Assembly: GCA_963720675.1 (NCBI GenBank)
Contig: CAVRGH010000010.1
Span: 1,054,001 to 1,118,000, forward strand
Direction of reading: 5' to 3'
Length of the DNA: 64,000 bases
Source of the DNA: JALHSW01 sp963720675
GTDB taxonomy: Bacteria > Actinomycetota > Acidimicrobiia > IMCC26256 > PALSA-555
Part shown: piece after piece, positions 36,013 through 44,905 of the stretch
Numbering within the stretch: the first letter of the stretch is position 1
Layout of the letters: the number at the start of each line of letters is the position of its first letter
Program-made: the position numbers and the translations under genes
Notes under the pieces: generated by a model
Seen by the model: the letters and a program-made list of their open reading frames with translations, nothing else
Database searches by the model: none
Told to the model about the DNA's origin: nothing

Positions 36013-37341
36013 CTACAGGTCGAGCTTGATCTTGTTCACGTTCTTCGGGTTGCAGTCGAACGTGCCGACCTTCTTCGGGAACACGCGCTTCCACGCCCCG
36101 TTCTGCACCTGACTCATGGCCAGGCAGGGCGACAGCTTCTTGTTGCCGATGTCGGTCGTGCCGATGATCCCGTCGGCGTCGTAGTCGTGGATGCCCTTGG
36201 TGGTCTCGAGCAGCGTCTGGCGATCGAGCGTGGCTCCGGTCGCCACGGTCTTCGCGACCGCGTCCTGGAACAGCAGCGCGGCGACCCACGACGCGACGCC
36301 GTTGGCGTTCATCTTGTCGGGTCCGCCCAGCTGGTTCACCAGGGCCTTCAGCGTCGGGTTCGACTTGTACTCGCTGTAGAACGGCAAGGTGTAGGTGACC
36401 GCATACGTGCCGTCGACGTCCGCGCCGCCGGGGACGAGGAACTTCTCCTTGTCGTAGCAGCCCTGGTTGCACGCCCAGTACTTCACCGAGTCGACGCCCT
36501 GCAGCTTCGCCTCCTTGCGGAGGAAGACCATGATGTTCGGCGCGTTGCCGTTGTAGACGAAGTTCGAACCATTGTCCTTGACGATGCTGATCGCGGGCGT
36601 GATCGCGCTCTGGAGTGAGCTCGCGGAGGCGTTGATGAAGTCGCCCGCGTCGTCCTTGATGCCGAGGTCGACCGCGGACTGCACTTGCGGGATCACCGAG
36701 TCTCGCGTCGCCTTGAGATCGTTCGGCACGACGAAGATCCCGTGCAGCTTCTTCTGCTGCTGCAGGTAGTAGATGAAGTCGCCCTGCTGCGGGTAGTACG
36801 TCTGCGGGTTCTGGTCGAGGGTCGCGCACGACTGCTGGTCGCCCGTCGCGATGAACGTGACCGGCGCACACTTCTCCGCCGGGTCGAGCGCGAGCCCGGG
36901 GAGGTTCGGCAGGCCCACGGCCTCGCCCTGCTTGTTCGGGCAGGCGACCATGTCGTCGGCGTTGTTGAGGAACAGCGCCTGCCCGCCGACCATCGCGAAG
37001 TCCTCCGAACAGGCCTGGATGACCGCGTTGCGTGCGTCATCCGCCGAGAGGTGCGAGTCGATGAAGTCGATGACGACCTTGCGACCGGCGATGCCGCCCT
37101 GCTTGTTGATCCACTTCGCCCACGCCTTCATCCCGTCGACGCTGTTCTGGAAGAGACCCGGCACGAGCGCGTTGTCGACGTCGGCGACGACCGCGAGGCG
37201 GATCTCCTTGGCGGTGATCCCGATGTCGTCGGCCTTCGGCGGCTGACCCGCAGCCGAGCTCACCCCTCCGAGCATCGACCCGGTCAGGACGACGACCGTG
37301 CAGAGCCCGACCAGCCTCGACACCGTTCGCGAGCGCCTCAT
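36013..37341 (-). CDS. Periplasmic substrate-binding protein (LivK-like), orphan
   Basis: 442-residue type 1 periplasmic binding protein of the branched-chain amino-acid/amide ABC family. Signal peptide: M-R-R-S-R-T, hydrophobic V-V-V-L-T-G-S-M-L-G-G, cleavage near S-S-A-A-G; there is no lipobox Cys. Mature part begins I-T-A-K-E-I-R-L-A-V-V-A-D. Several Cys residues suggest disulfides. No permease or ATPase gene is nearby, so it is an orphan receptor for uptake of the island's substrate (such proteins bind aromatics and fatty acids as well as amino acids). Its ATG overlaps the upstream NTF2 stop (ATGA). Confidence 0.85.
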   Translation of the reverse strand: MRRSRTVSRLVGLCTVVVLTGSMLGGVSSAAGQPPKADDIGITAKEIRLAVVADVDNALVPGLFQNSVDGMKAWAKWINKQGGIAGRKVVIDFIDSHLSADDARNAVIQACSEDFAMVGGQALFLNNADDMVACPNKQGEAVGLPNLPGLALDPAEKCAPVTFIATGDQQSCATLDQNPQTYYPQQGDFIYYLQQQKKLHGIFVVPNDLKATRDSVIPQVQSAVDLGIKDDAGDFINASASSLQSAITPAISIVKDNGSNFVYNGNAPNIMVFLRKEAKLQGVDSVKYWACNQGCYDKEKFLVPGGADVDGTYAVTYTLPFYSEYKSNPTLKALVNQLGGPDKMNANGVASWVAALLFQDAVAKTVATGATLDRQTLLETTKGIHDYDADGIIGTTDIGNKKLSPCLAMSQVQNGAWKRVFPKKVGTFDCNPKNVNKIKLDL

Positions 37342-37760
37342 GCTTTCCCCTCTCCTCGCGACGACACGAACTCGGCCGCCCGACGGCGGAACCGCCAGGC
37401 GTCGTCGACGTGGTGCAGCGCGTCGTGGTACCGGCCCACGAGCTGGATCGCCCAACCTTCGTCGCCCTGGAGGAGGAAGACGACGTCGCTGATCGCGGTG
37501 GCCTCGTGCTCGTCCCAGGTGGTGACCAGGGTGTTGAGGACGAGATGGCGCTGGGGCCGGCGCGGTGCCCACTTCGCATAGGCCGCGCGCAGCGCGTCGT
37601 GGCCTTCGTGGGTCCCCAGCCCGGGAATGTCGCACACGCCGTCGGCGCAGAAGGTGGCGACCACGTCCTCGGTTCGGCCGTCGTCGAGCGCCTGGGTGTA
37701 TGCGGCGAGCGCCGCGCGCACACCGGCCTCGACCTCGGCGTAGGTCGGCTTCGTCCCCAT
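37338..37760 (-). CDS. NTF2-like (SnoaL-type) protein
   Basis: 140-residue cone-fold protein: helical start Y-A-E-V-E-A-G-V-R-A-A-L, then V-V-A-T-F-C-A-D-G-V-C-D, and a late W-R-F-R-R-R strand. It lies 13 bp downstream of a Rieske oxygenase gene and overlaps the binding-protein gene by 4 bp, so it may be the beta-like or accessory partner of the oxygenase, or an isomerase. An in-frame GTG at 37763 is an alternative start. Function otherwise unknown. Confidence 0.7.
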   Translation of the reverse strand: MGTKPTYAEVEAGVRAALAAYTQALDDGRTEDVVATFCADGVCDIPGLGTHEGHDALRAAYAKWAPRRPQRHLVLNTLVTTWDEHEATAISDVVFLLQGDEGWAIQLVGRYHDALHHVDDAWRFRRRAAEFVSSRGEGKA

Positions 37761-37773
37761 CACGCTGCCCCTC

Positions 37774-39153
37774 TCAGAACCCGAGGTCGGCGATCGGCTT
37801 GTCGAAGGGATACACGTTCACCGATGCCAGCGCCTGGACCAGCTGCTCGTGCGGCAGACCGGCGAGGTATCCGTCGATGGTCCGTTGGAAGTTCGAGATG
37901 TGTCCCTCGAGCCCTGCCGAGAGGCGCATGTACTCGAATCCCTTGGCGTGGAGGCCCCGCTGCTGCTTCGGAAGGTTCGAGAAGTCCTGCGTGGGGATGG
38001 GTGGCCATCGCGGATCGTCGGCCGCCCAGGGCTCGGGCGGCGTGGGCTGACCCGGCTCCTCGCCCTCCGGGAACCGCGTCAGCGACCAGATCTCCATCAG
38101 CGTCTCCTCCGGTCCCAATGGCCGGAACCGGTACGCCGACGCGCTGCTGTACATCGGCAGCACGAAGTAGTGCGGAAAGCAATGGAAGAACGTGAGGTTG
38201 ATCCCTCGCGCATCGAGATCGTTCAGGTCCGGGATGTCGGCACCGCGGCTCCGGTGCCAGCGCACCACGGCGTCGTTCAATGTGCGGTTCCAGCTCGCGA
38301 TCGCTGCCTTCGAGTCGGAGGGGAGCTCCGTGGCCCGGAGGCCTTCGGCGATCTCCACGTCGTTGGCATGGCACATCCCGGCCATGCCCTCGCTCATCGC
38401 GCGCAGGTACTGGATGTCCGCGTCGATGAACGCAGCGGGGTCGAACGGCGCGTCGTCGCGCAGCCCGAACCGCGCCGGGATGTTCAGCTGGGGATGCGTC
38501 TGCACCACGTGGTACATCTCGACGAACGCCTCGATGCCGAGCTTCCAGTTCACCGGGAGCCGGCACGCGTACCACCACTCGGTCCGCAGCGACTCCACCT
38601 TCCACGCGTCGAGCATCGAGGCCGCGGGTTCGAGAGACTCACGGAGCGGCGGGGCATCGGCGTCGAGGTTGATCCACGCGCAACCGCCCCACTCCTCGCA
38701 CCGCACCGGGACGAGGTCGAGGTCGTCCGGATCGAGGTTGTGCTCGGCGAACGTCCGGCGCTGCGTCACCGCGGTGTTCTGCCCGTCGGGCCCGTAGCGC
38801 CAGCCGTGGAACGGGCACCGGAACCCCGACTCGCAGGTCCCGCCGCCCTCGACGATCTTGACGCCGCGGTGGCGACAGGCGTTCTGGAACGCACGCACTC
38901 CGAGGTCGTCGGTGCGCACCACGACGATCGACTGGTCCAGGATCTCGTATTCGACGAAGTCGCGGGGCTCGGGGATCTCCTCGAGCCGGCAGGCCATCTG
39001 CCAGACCCGCGACCAGAGCTGGTCCGCCTCCAAGTCAGCGAAGGCGGGATCGAGATAGCGCTGCTTGGGCACGCGGTCCGGGAGCTCGATCGCGTAGGGC
39101 ACCGGGAGTGCCGCCCACTGCTGCTCGACCGTCCGCTCGTCGACCGTCGCCAC
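37774..39153 (-). CDS. Rieske non-haem iron oxygenase, alpha subunit
   Basis: 459-residue oxygenase alpha subunit. The Rieske domain has C-R-H-R-G-V and R-C-P-F-H-G-W; the catalytic domain has N-W-K-L-G-I-E-A-F-V-E-M-Y-H-V-V-Q-T-H. The GTG at 39153 is chosen because the longer reading frame would begin inside the operator at 39163-39180. With only 9 bp between operator and GTG the mRNA is probably leaderless. It diverges from the BVMO gene and leads the operon with the NTF2-like and binding proteins. It differs clearly from the Rieske protein at 17593. Confidence 0.88.
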   Translation of the reverse strand: MATVDERTVEQQWAALPVPYAIELPDRVPKQRYLDPAFADLEADQLWSRVWQMACRLEEIPEPRDFVEYEILDQSIVVVRTDDLGVRAFQNACRHRGVKIVEGGGTCESGFRCPFHGWRYGPDGQNTAVTQRRTFAEHNLDPDDLDLVPVRCEEWGGCAWINLDADAPPLRESLEPAASMLDAWKVESLRTEWWYACRLPVNWKLGIEAFVEMYHVVQTHPQLNIPARFGLRDDAPFDPAAFIDADIQYLRAMSEGMAGMCHANDVEIAEGLRATELPSDSKAAIASWNRTLNDAVVRWHRSRGADIPDLNDLDARGINLTFFHCFPHYFVLPMYSSASAYRFRPLGPEETLMEIWSLTRFPEGEEPGQPTPPEPWAADDPRWPPIPTQDFSNLPKQQRGLHAKGFEYMRLSAGLEGHISNFQRTIDGYLAGLPHEQLVQALASVNVYPFDKPIADLGF

Positions 39154-39162
39154 GATCCTTAG

Positions 39163-39180
39163 ACTAACCGGTCGGTACAA
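39163..39180. promoter_or_regulatory. Class II operator with embedded -10
   Basis: ACTAACCGGTCGGTACAA, core ACCG-N2-CGGT. It lies 9 bp from the Rieske GTG and 8 bp from the BVMO ATG. The right end reads TACAAT (39176-39181), a -10 hexamer 7 nt before the ATG at 39189. One of five copies (others 42093, 44855, 51702, 54878). Confidence 0.75.
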
Positions 39181-39188
39181 TTCTCGGC

Positions 39189-40838
39189 ATGGAGCCCCCA
39201 GAGCCCGGTCCGCTCGCGCCCGACGTCGACGTCATCGTCGTGGGGGCCGGGATCACCGGCATCTACCAGCTGTACCGCGCACGCGAAGCCGGGTTCTCCG
39301 TCCAGCTGCTCGAGGCCGGCGGTGGCGTGGGCGGCACCTGGTACTGGAACCGCTACCCGGGCGCACGGTTCGACTCGGAGAGCTACACGTACGGATACCT
39401 GTTCTCCGAAGCGCTGTTCGACGAGTGGGAGTGGCAAGAGCACTTCGCGGAGCAACCGGAGACCGAGCGCTACCTCAACCACGTCGTCGACCGATTCGAC
39501 CTGCGGCAGCACCTCCGGTTCGACGCGCGGGTCACCTCGGCCGTGTACGACGAATCGTCCGGCACATGGATCGTGACGCTCGGGGACGGCACCGAGCTGG
39601 TGTCGCGGTTCTTCATCGCCGCGACCGGTGTTCTCTCGGTGCCGTACTTCCCGGACGTCCCGGGACGCGGGGACTTTCGCGGCGAGTCGTACCACACCGG
39701 CCTCTGGCCATCGACTCCGGTCGACTTCGCCGGCAAGCGCGTCGCCGTCGTCGGCACCGGATCGAGTGGCGTCCAGATCATCCCGATCATCGCCGACGAA
39801 GTCGCGTCGCTGACGGTCTACCAACGCTCCGCGAACTGGTGCACGCCGCTCAACAACTCCCCGATCACGCCGGAGGAGCAGGCGCAGCTGCGAGCCGGAT
39901 TCGAGGCCCTCCGCGAGACGTTGAACACCTCCGACCACGGGTTCCACCACACCGCGTACGACCGCGGGACCTTCGACGACTCCGAGTCCGAGCGGCGCGC
40001 GTTCTACGAGAAGATGTGGGCGAGCCCCGGATTCTCGAAGCTCATCGGCCACTACACCGACGTGATGATCGATCCCCGTGCGAACGCCGAGTGGTGTCAG
40101 TTCATCGCCGAGAAGGTCCGGGGCCTCGTCGACGATCCCGCGACCGCGGAGCAGCTGATCCCGAAGGACCACCGCTTCGGCGAGAAGCGGCCGCCGTTCG
40201 TGACCGGGTACTTCGAGACGTACAACAAGCCCAACGTCTCGCTCGTCGATCTGCACGAAACGCCGATGCTGCGCGTCACCGAGCACGGAATCGAGACCGC
40301 CGATGGCGTGCAGGAGGTCGACATCATCGTCTGGGCGACCGGCTTCGACTTCGGCACCGGAGCGCTCGCGCGCATGGGGATCCGGGGCCGGGACGGTGTC
40401 GCGCTCAACGACCGCTGGGCCGACGGCCCGAAGACGTTCCTCGGGGTACAGACCGCCGGCTTCCCCAACTTCTTCTTCCCGGGTGGGCCGCACGCCGCAG
40501 CGGGGAACAACCCGCGGTACAACGGTGACCAGGTCGACTTCGTCACCTCCACGCTCGAGTACGTGCGCGACCACGGCTACGACACGATCGAGGTCGACCC
40601 GGTCGCAGAAGAGCGGTGGACGACGATGATCGACACCGTCGCGACGACGTCTCCCGCGGCGTTCGGGTTGAGCAGCTACTACTTCGGCACGAACATCCCC
40701 GGGAAACCCCGCAAGTACCTCCTGAACGCGGGTGGACGACCGAAGCTCTTCAAGGAGATCGCCAGGGTCCGCGACAACGGGTACGAGGCGTTCAGGTTGA
40801 ACTCGATCACCGCGTCACGTCGAGGAGCTCGCTCGTGA
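39189..40838 (+). CDS. Flavin-containing Baeyer-Villiger monooxygenase
   Basis: 549-residue class B flavoprotein monooxygenase, intact. FAD motif G-A-G-I-T-G, BVMO fingerprint F-R-G-E-S-Y-H-T-G-L-W-P, NADP motif G-T-G-S-S-G and the second W-A-T-G-F-D motif. It inserts oxygen next to a ketone carbonyl to give an ester or lactone, using NADPH. Adjacent hydrolases, the cyclase-family protein and the amidohydrolase could open the product. The ATG lies 8 bp after the class II operator and has no Shine-Dalgarno, so a leaderless start is likely. Confidence 0.9.
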   Translation: MEPPEPGPLAPDVDVIVVGAGITGIYQLYRAREAGFSVQLLEAGGGVGGTWYWNRYPGARFDSESYTYGYLFSEALFDEWEWQEHFAEQPETERYLNHVVDRFDLRQHLRFDARVTSAVYDESSGTWIVTLGDGTELVSRFFIAATGVLSVPYFPDVPGRGDFRGESYHTGLWPSTPVDFAGKRVAVVGTGSSGVQIIPIIADEVASLTVYQRSANWCTPLNNSPITPEEQAQLRAGFEALRETLNTSDHGFHHTAYDRGTFDDSESERRAFYEKMWASPGFSKLIGHYTDVMIDPRANAEWCQFIAEKVRGLVDDPATAEQLIPKDHRFGEKRPPFVTGYFETYNKPNVSLVDLHETPMLRVTEHGIETADGVQEVDIIVWATGFDFGTGALARMGIRGRDGVALNDRWADGPKTFLGVQTAGFPNFFFPGGPHAAAGNNPRYNGDQVDFVTSTLEYVRDHGYDTIEVDPVAEERWTTMIDTVATTSPAAFGLSSYYFGTNIPGKPRKYLLNAGGRPKLFKEIARVRDNGYEAFRLNSITASRRGARS

Positions 40839-40938
40839 GCTCGAGGAGCGTCGATCCTCGTCACCGAGCACCACACAGACGTGCCGGTCGAGCTGAGCAC
40901 GCCACGAGATCGGTTGCAGGACTCAGCGGTCTGAGCGG

Positions 40939-41998
40939 TCAGACGGTCGCGACCGGCGTGACCGGGGAGCCCACGACGCCCGGCATCCGCAACGGCGGTG
41001 CGGTGAGCAGGAAGCGGCTGCGGCCGTGCTCGCGCAGCCAGGTCGCGAGCTCGTGGAGGTACCAGAGCTCTCCGAGCGGGACACCGAGCTTGAACAGACA
41101 CAGGTGGTGGATCGGCAACAGCGACTGCCGGCTCTCGTCGCGATTCCTGGCGACCATCCCCTCGACCGCGTAGTTGTCCGAGACCAGCGCAGAGATCTGC
41201 GACTCCGAGATCCAGTCGAGCATCGACGGGTCGCGCGCGTCGAGGTACGTGCACATCTGGTGGATCTCGACGGGGTCCGGTTCGCGGTTCCATTCGAGGA
41301 CCTTCGTCGCGAAGCCGGTATGCAGCAGGAGCATGTCGCCGGGCTCCACGACCACGTCGTCGGCCGCCATGATCTCCTCGAGCGTCTTCCGATCGACTCC
41401 ACGCCACTCGTGCCCGAGGTGGTGCGCGAGGTCGACGAGCACGCCCCGGCCCTGCACTCCGTGGAACGCCATGTGTTCGAGGCCGAGATGGTGCGCGAAG
41501 GACACATGCTTCCCGCCGTCCCCGCGTGCATCGGGCTTCGGGCCCACGAGGTCGACCCCTGCGCGGTACCCGTTGTAGAAGACGGCCTCCTCGACGCCGT
41601 CACCGTCGGCGTCGAACTCGGCACCCGCGTGCGCGAGCGAGTCCCACTGCGTCGAGTACTGGAGCGACAGGGTGACCACGTCGTCGGCCCACACGTCGAC
41701 GTACTTGGGGTGCCCCCACTTGTCCATCGTGCTCTGGTGCACGTTGTAGAAGACGTCGGGGTTCCCGTCCATGTCCTCGGTCGGGGCGACGACCGGCGGG
41801 TGCCGCCGTTGGTTCAGCGCGGTGCCACCCGGGTAGTCGAGCGGCAGGCTCAAGCGAGAAGCTGATGCCGGCCTCGACCTCGCGCACACCCTGGAGCACC
41901 TTCTCGGGGGTGAGCAGGTTGATGCGGCCGAGCTCGTCGTCGTCACCCCAGTCCCCCCACGTCGAGCCGGGCGGGCGTTGCTTCCATCGCTTCGGCAC
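40939..41998 (-). CDS. Cyclase-family (kynurenine formamidase-like) hydrolase (one frameshift)
   Basis: About 352 residues of the cyclase/metal-dependent hydrolase family. The metal motif is the variant T-Q-W-D-S-L-A-H-A-G used by the long members, followed by H-G-V-Q-G-R-G-V-L-V-D and G-D-M-L-L-L-H-T-G. An extra G near 41855 moves the frame between the N-terminal 50 residues (W-G-D-W-G-D-D-D-E-L-G-R-I-N) and the body. The GTG at 41998 follows GAGGGGGAG. It probably hydrolyses a lactone or amide, which fits a place next to the BVMO. It diverges from the amidohydrolase over the repeat array. Confidence 0.8.
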
Positions 41999-42020
41999 GA
42001 CTCCCCCTCGCTGCGTGTTC

Positions 42021-42093
42021 CTCGACGCCTTGATCCTCGACGCCTTGATCCTCGACGCTGTTGATCTCGACGCCTTGATCTCGACGCGTTGAT
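42021..42093. repeat. Tandem repeat array, five 14-16-bp units
   Basis: Five head-to-tail copies of (C)CTCGACGCCTTGAT with small changes (CTGTTGAT in unit 3, CGTTGAT in unit 5) fill the divergent promoter between the cyclase (start 41998) and amidohydrolase (start 42125) genes and end exactly where the class II operator starts. There are no spacers. Confidence 0.75.
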
Positions 42094-42110
42094 TGTACCG
42101 ACCGGTTGGT
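42093..42110. promoter_or_regulatory. Class II operator
   Basis: TTGTACCGACCGGTTGGT; reverse complement aligns with the 39163 copy at 17 of 18 positions. The minus strand carries TACAAT reading towards the cyclase gene. The amidohydrolase ATG is 14 bp downstream. Confidence 0.75.
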
Positions 42111-42124
42111 TTACCCTCGCGGCG

Positions 42125-43369
42125 ATGGCCGCCAAGGACTTCGTCGTGTCCGGGGACGGGCACCTCCTCGAGCCGACCGACCTGTTCGTCACCCGCCTGC
42201 CGAAGCACCTCCGCGACCGCGCGGTCTGGGAGGAGGACTTCGAGGTCGAGCCGCTCGTCGAGGGCGGCGCGCGCAAGTTCCGCCGCCTGCACACGCCGGG
42301 GTTCGAGGGCTGGACGATCTCCCGCTACCGCCAGACCGGCGGGCGGATGCCCGAGGGCGACCCGGACCAGATCCTCGAGGACATGGACCTCGACGGGGTC
42401 GATGCCCAGGTGCTGTACCCGAACCTCTCGCTCTTCGGGCTCTACTCCGACGACCACGAGCTGTCGATCGCGCACGCCCGCGTCTACAACGACTACGTCG
42501 TCGAGCGGTTCACGCCGTACTTCTCGCGACTCGCGCCGGCTGCGCCCGTCCCGCTCACCGACGTCCCCGACGCGGTCGTCGAGATCGAGCGGGTCGCCGC
42601 AGCCGGCTTCCGCGCCATCCTCCTCCCGGCGACTCCACCGAAGCCGTACTACTCACGCGACTTCGACCCGGTATGGGCGGCGGCGCAGGCCGCCGGCCTG
42701 CAGGTGTTCATCCACACCCAGACGGGCGGCGTCAAGGTCGACGATCCCGAGTCCACGACCCTCAAGGTCGTCATGCAGTCGGCCGCGCAGGTGAACCAGC
42801 CCATGACCGAGAAGTCGGCGTCGAAGCGGATGGTCACCCAGTCGATCTACAGCACGATCGTCCCCCAGCAGATCATCTGCGAGCTCATCGGCGGCGGGGT
42901 GCCCGAGCGCTATCCAGATCTGCACTTCGCGCTCATCGAGTTCAACGCGCACTGGCTGGCGTCCCTGGTCGGCGCGATGGACAAGTGCTGGATCACCGGG
43001 ATCGGCCAGGATGCCGACTGGTGGCTCGGCTACTGGGACGAGGCGCGCCCGGCGAACGACCAGCCCAACATGGCGCAGCTGTTCCGGCTGAACGAGAAGT
43101 GGCCGTACCCGCTGAAGCCGAGCGAGTACGTGCAGCGCCAGTTCCATGTGCAGTTCCAGGACGACCCGGTCGCGGTCGCGTGCCGGCACATCACCGGCGT
43201 CTCGACGATCGTATGGGGCAACGACTACCCGCATGCTGAGGGGACGTTCCGCGGTAGCCGCGAGCTGATCGGGAAGCTGTTCACCGGTGTGCCTGACGAC
43301 GAGCGCGCCGCCATGCTCGGCGGCACCCTGGGCGCGCTGCTGGGCTTCCGCCCCACCGTCGCCGCCTGA
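42125..43369 (+). CDS. Amidohydrolase 2 family protein
   Basis: 414-residue TIM-barrel amidohydrolase, intact. Opening motif S-G-D-G-H-L-L-E-P-T-D-L (single-His D-x-H form), barrel His in F-I-H-T-Q-T-G-G, and the C-terminal acid in W-G-N-D-Y-P-H-A-E-G. The ATG at 42125 gives M-A-A-K-D-F-V-V-S-G-D; an upstream in-frame ATG falls inside the operator and is rejected. Family reactions include decarboxylation and C-C hydrolysis. Together with the divergent cyclase-family hydrolase and BVMO it could process a ring-opened product (inference). Confidence 0.82.
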   Translation: MAAKDFVVSGDGHLLEPTDLFVTRLPKHLRDRAVWEEDFEVEPLVEGGARKFRRLHTPGFEGWTISRYRQTGGRMPEGDPDQILEDMDLDGVDAQVLYPNLSLFGLYSDDHELSIAHARVYNDYVVERFTPYFSRLAPAAPVPLTDVPDAVVEIERVAAAGFRAILLPATPPKPYYSRDFDPVWAAAQAAGLQVFIHTQTGGVKVDDPESTTLKVVMQSAAQVNQPMTEKSASKRMVTQSIYSTIVPQQIICELIGGGVPERYPDLHFALIEFNAHWLASLVGAMDKCWITGIGQDADWWLGYWDEARPANDQPNMAQLFRLNEKWPYPLKPSEYVQRQFHVQFQDDPVAVACRHITGVSTIVWGNDYPHAEGTFRGSRELIGKLFTGVPDDERAAMLGGTLGALLGFRPTVAA

Positions 43370-43382
43370 GTCGCCGTTTCCG

Positions 43383-44031
43383 CTAGGGATTGCCGATCCC
43401 ACGGATGAAGATGTCGGCGAACGGCTTCGCGACGTCGTGGGCCGACACGCGACCGCCCGCCTTGAGCCACAGGTACGTGTAGTTGTGCATGCCCAGCCAC
43501 GCGAACGCGGTCGAGGCGCGGATCGACCGCGCGGAACTCGCCCGAATCCACACCGGCCTGCAGGACCGCCTCGACCCTGCGCTCGTACTCCCGCCGGCGC
43601 ACGCGGAACTCCTCGGCGCGCTCGCCGGTCAGCGCCGGGAACTCGTGCAGGAACACCCAGACGTGATCGGGATAACGGTGGATGACGTCGAGCAGCTCCT
43701 CCCCCAGCATCGCCAGCTGCGCTGACGGCGTCCCGCCCGCCTCGGCGACGCGATCGGCGCCGAGCATCACCTCGTCCATCACGCGATCGTGGATGGCGGC
43801 GAGGAGCTCCTCCTTCGAACCGATGTAGTGGTAGAAGGCGCCCTTGCCGAGGTCGTTCACCACGCACAGCTCCGCGATGCCCGTGGCGTGGTAGCCGCCA
43901 CGCGCGAAGACTCCCGCCGAGGTGTCGATGATCACGTCGCGACGCGCGTTCCACTTCGCGCCGCGGCGGCGCTCCTCGGTGGTCTCGTTCTGCTGCATCG
44001 GGTCCGACGGTACCGCGGGACGCGTGCGCAT
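43383..44031 (-). CDS. TetR-family regulator, candidate class II repressor (one frameshift)
   Basis: About 215 residues. The helix-turn-helix region I-D-T-S-A-G-V-F-A-R-G-G-Y-H-A-T-G-I-A-E-L and K-G-A-F-Y-H-Y-I-G-S-K is clear, followed by a helical ligand domain. An extra G near 43527 shifts the last 45 residues; after correction the tail reads F-A-W-L-G-M-H-N-Y-T-Y-L-W. The ATG at 44031 shares its A with the hydratase stop (TGATG) and has AAGGACG upstream. It is co-transcribed with the hydratase from a promoter bearing a class II operator, so autoregulation and control of all five class II promoters is the natural model. Confidence 0.85.
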
Positions 44032-44816
44032 CAGCGTCCTTGCCATCGCGGCGGACGTCGCTCGGCGAAGGCGAGCAGCCCCTCGCTGCCGTCCTCCGAG
44101 GCGACGAGCTCGTCCAGGAGCTCTCTCGAGACCTGGCGCAGCGCGTCGTCGGGCTCGGACGCAGCCATCAGGACGACGCGTCGGCTGGCACGCACCGCGA
44201 GCGGGGCCGCCGCGACGATCTGGTGGGCAACTCGCAGCGCCTCGTCGAACGCGGCACCCGGCTCCACGAGCCGGCTGACCAGTCCGAGGTCGGTCGCACG
44301 GCGGGCGTCGATCGGCTCGCCGGTGAGGATGACGTCCATCGCCGCAGCCCGTCCGATCGCCCGCGGGAGTCGGAACAGCCCACCGGCCGCGGCGATCAGG
44401 TTGTGCCGGACCTCGGCGAGCCCGAAGGCCGACCGCGTGGTCGCCACGACGATGTCGGCGGCCAGCACGATCTCCAACCCGCCCGCGGTTGCCAACCCGT
44501 CGACGGCGACCACGATCGGCTTCGTGCGCTCGCGATAGACGAACCCAGCGAACCCGCCCCGCTCCGTGTCGAGCGTCGCCGCGGACCCGGTCTCCCGGAT
44601 GACCTTGAGGTCGGCGCCCGCGCAGAAGACGGGTTTCGGGTGCTCGGCGGTGTTCGCGCGCAGAACGCCTGCCCACACCTCGGGGTCGCCCTCCAGACGG
44701 TCGACGGCCGCCTCGAGGCCCAGGGCCATCTCGCGGTTGACGGCGTTGCGCGCCTCGGGCCGGTCGAGCGTGATGACACCGATGCGGTCGGACGACGAGT
44801 ACTGGACGGCGGACAC
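44031..44816 (-). CDS. Enoyl-CoA hydratase/isomerase family protein
   Basis: 261-residue crotonase, intact. Oxyanion motifs C-A-G-A-D-L-K-V-I and V-D-G-L-A-T-A-G-G-L-E; then F-G-L-A-E-V-R-H-N-L. It resembles the EchA group, including 2-enoyl-CoA hydratases of ring-degradation pathways. The GTG start at 44816 is 38 bp from the class II operator. The stop overlaps the TetR start, an arrangement in which pathway enzyme and repressor share one transcript. Confidence 0.85.
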   Translation of the reverse strand: MSAVQYSSSDRIGVITLDRPEARNAVNREMALGLEAAVDRLEGDPEVWAGVLRANTAEHPKPVFCAGADLKVIRETGSAATLDTERGGFAGFVYRERTKPIVVAVDGLATAGGLEIVLAADIVVATTRSAFGLAEVRHNLIAAAGGLFRLPRAIGRAAAMDVILTGEPIDARRATDLGLVSRLVEPGAAFDEALRVAHQIVAAAPLAVRASRRVVLMAASEPDDALRQVSRELLDELVASEDGSEGLLAFAERRPPRWQGR

Positions 44817-44854
44817 GCGACGCTCCCGCGTTCGGGGGACGAGACAATGAGCGT

Positions 44855-44872
44855 ATCGACTGGTCGGTACAC
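44855..44872. promoter_or_regulatory. Class II operator
   Basis: ATCGACTGGTCGGTACAC shares the TGGTCGGTACA core with the other copies. It lies between the hydratase-TetR operon (start 44816) and the divergent SDR (start 44906). Confidence 0.7.
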
Positions 44873-44905
44873 ATACGACGCCCCAGGAGTGGCAGGCTCT
44901 GCGGC

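Noticed and set aside
42021..42093. CRISPR array
   Set aside because: Units of 14-16 bp are directly adjacent with no spacers and there are no cas genes.
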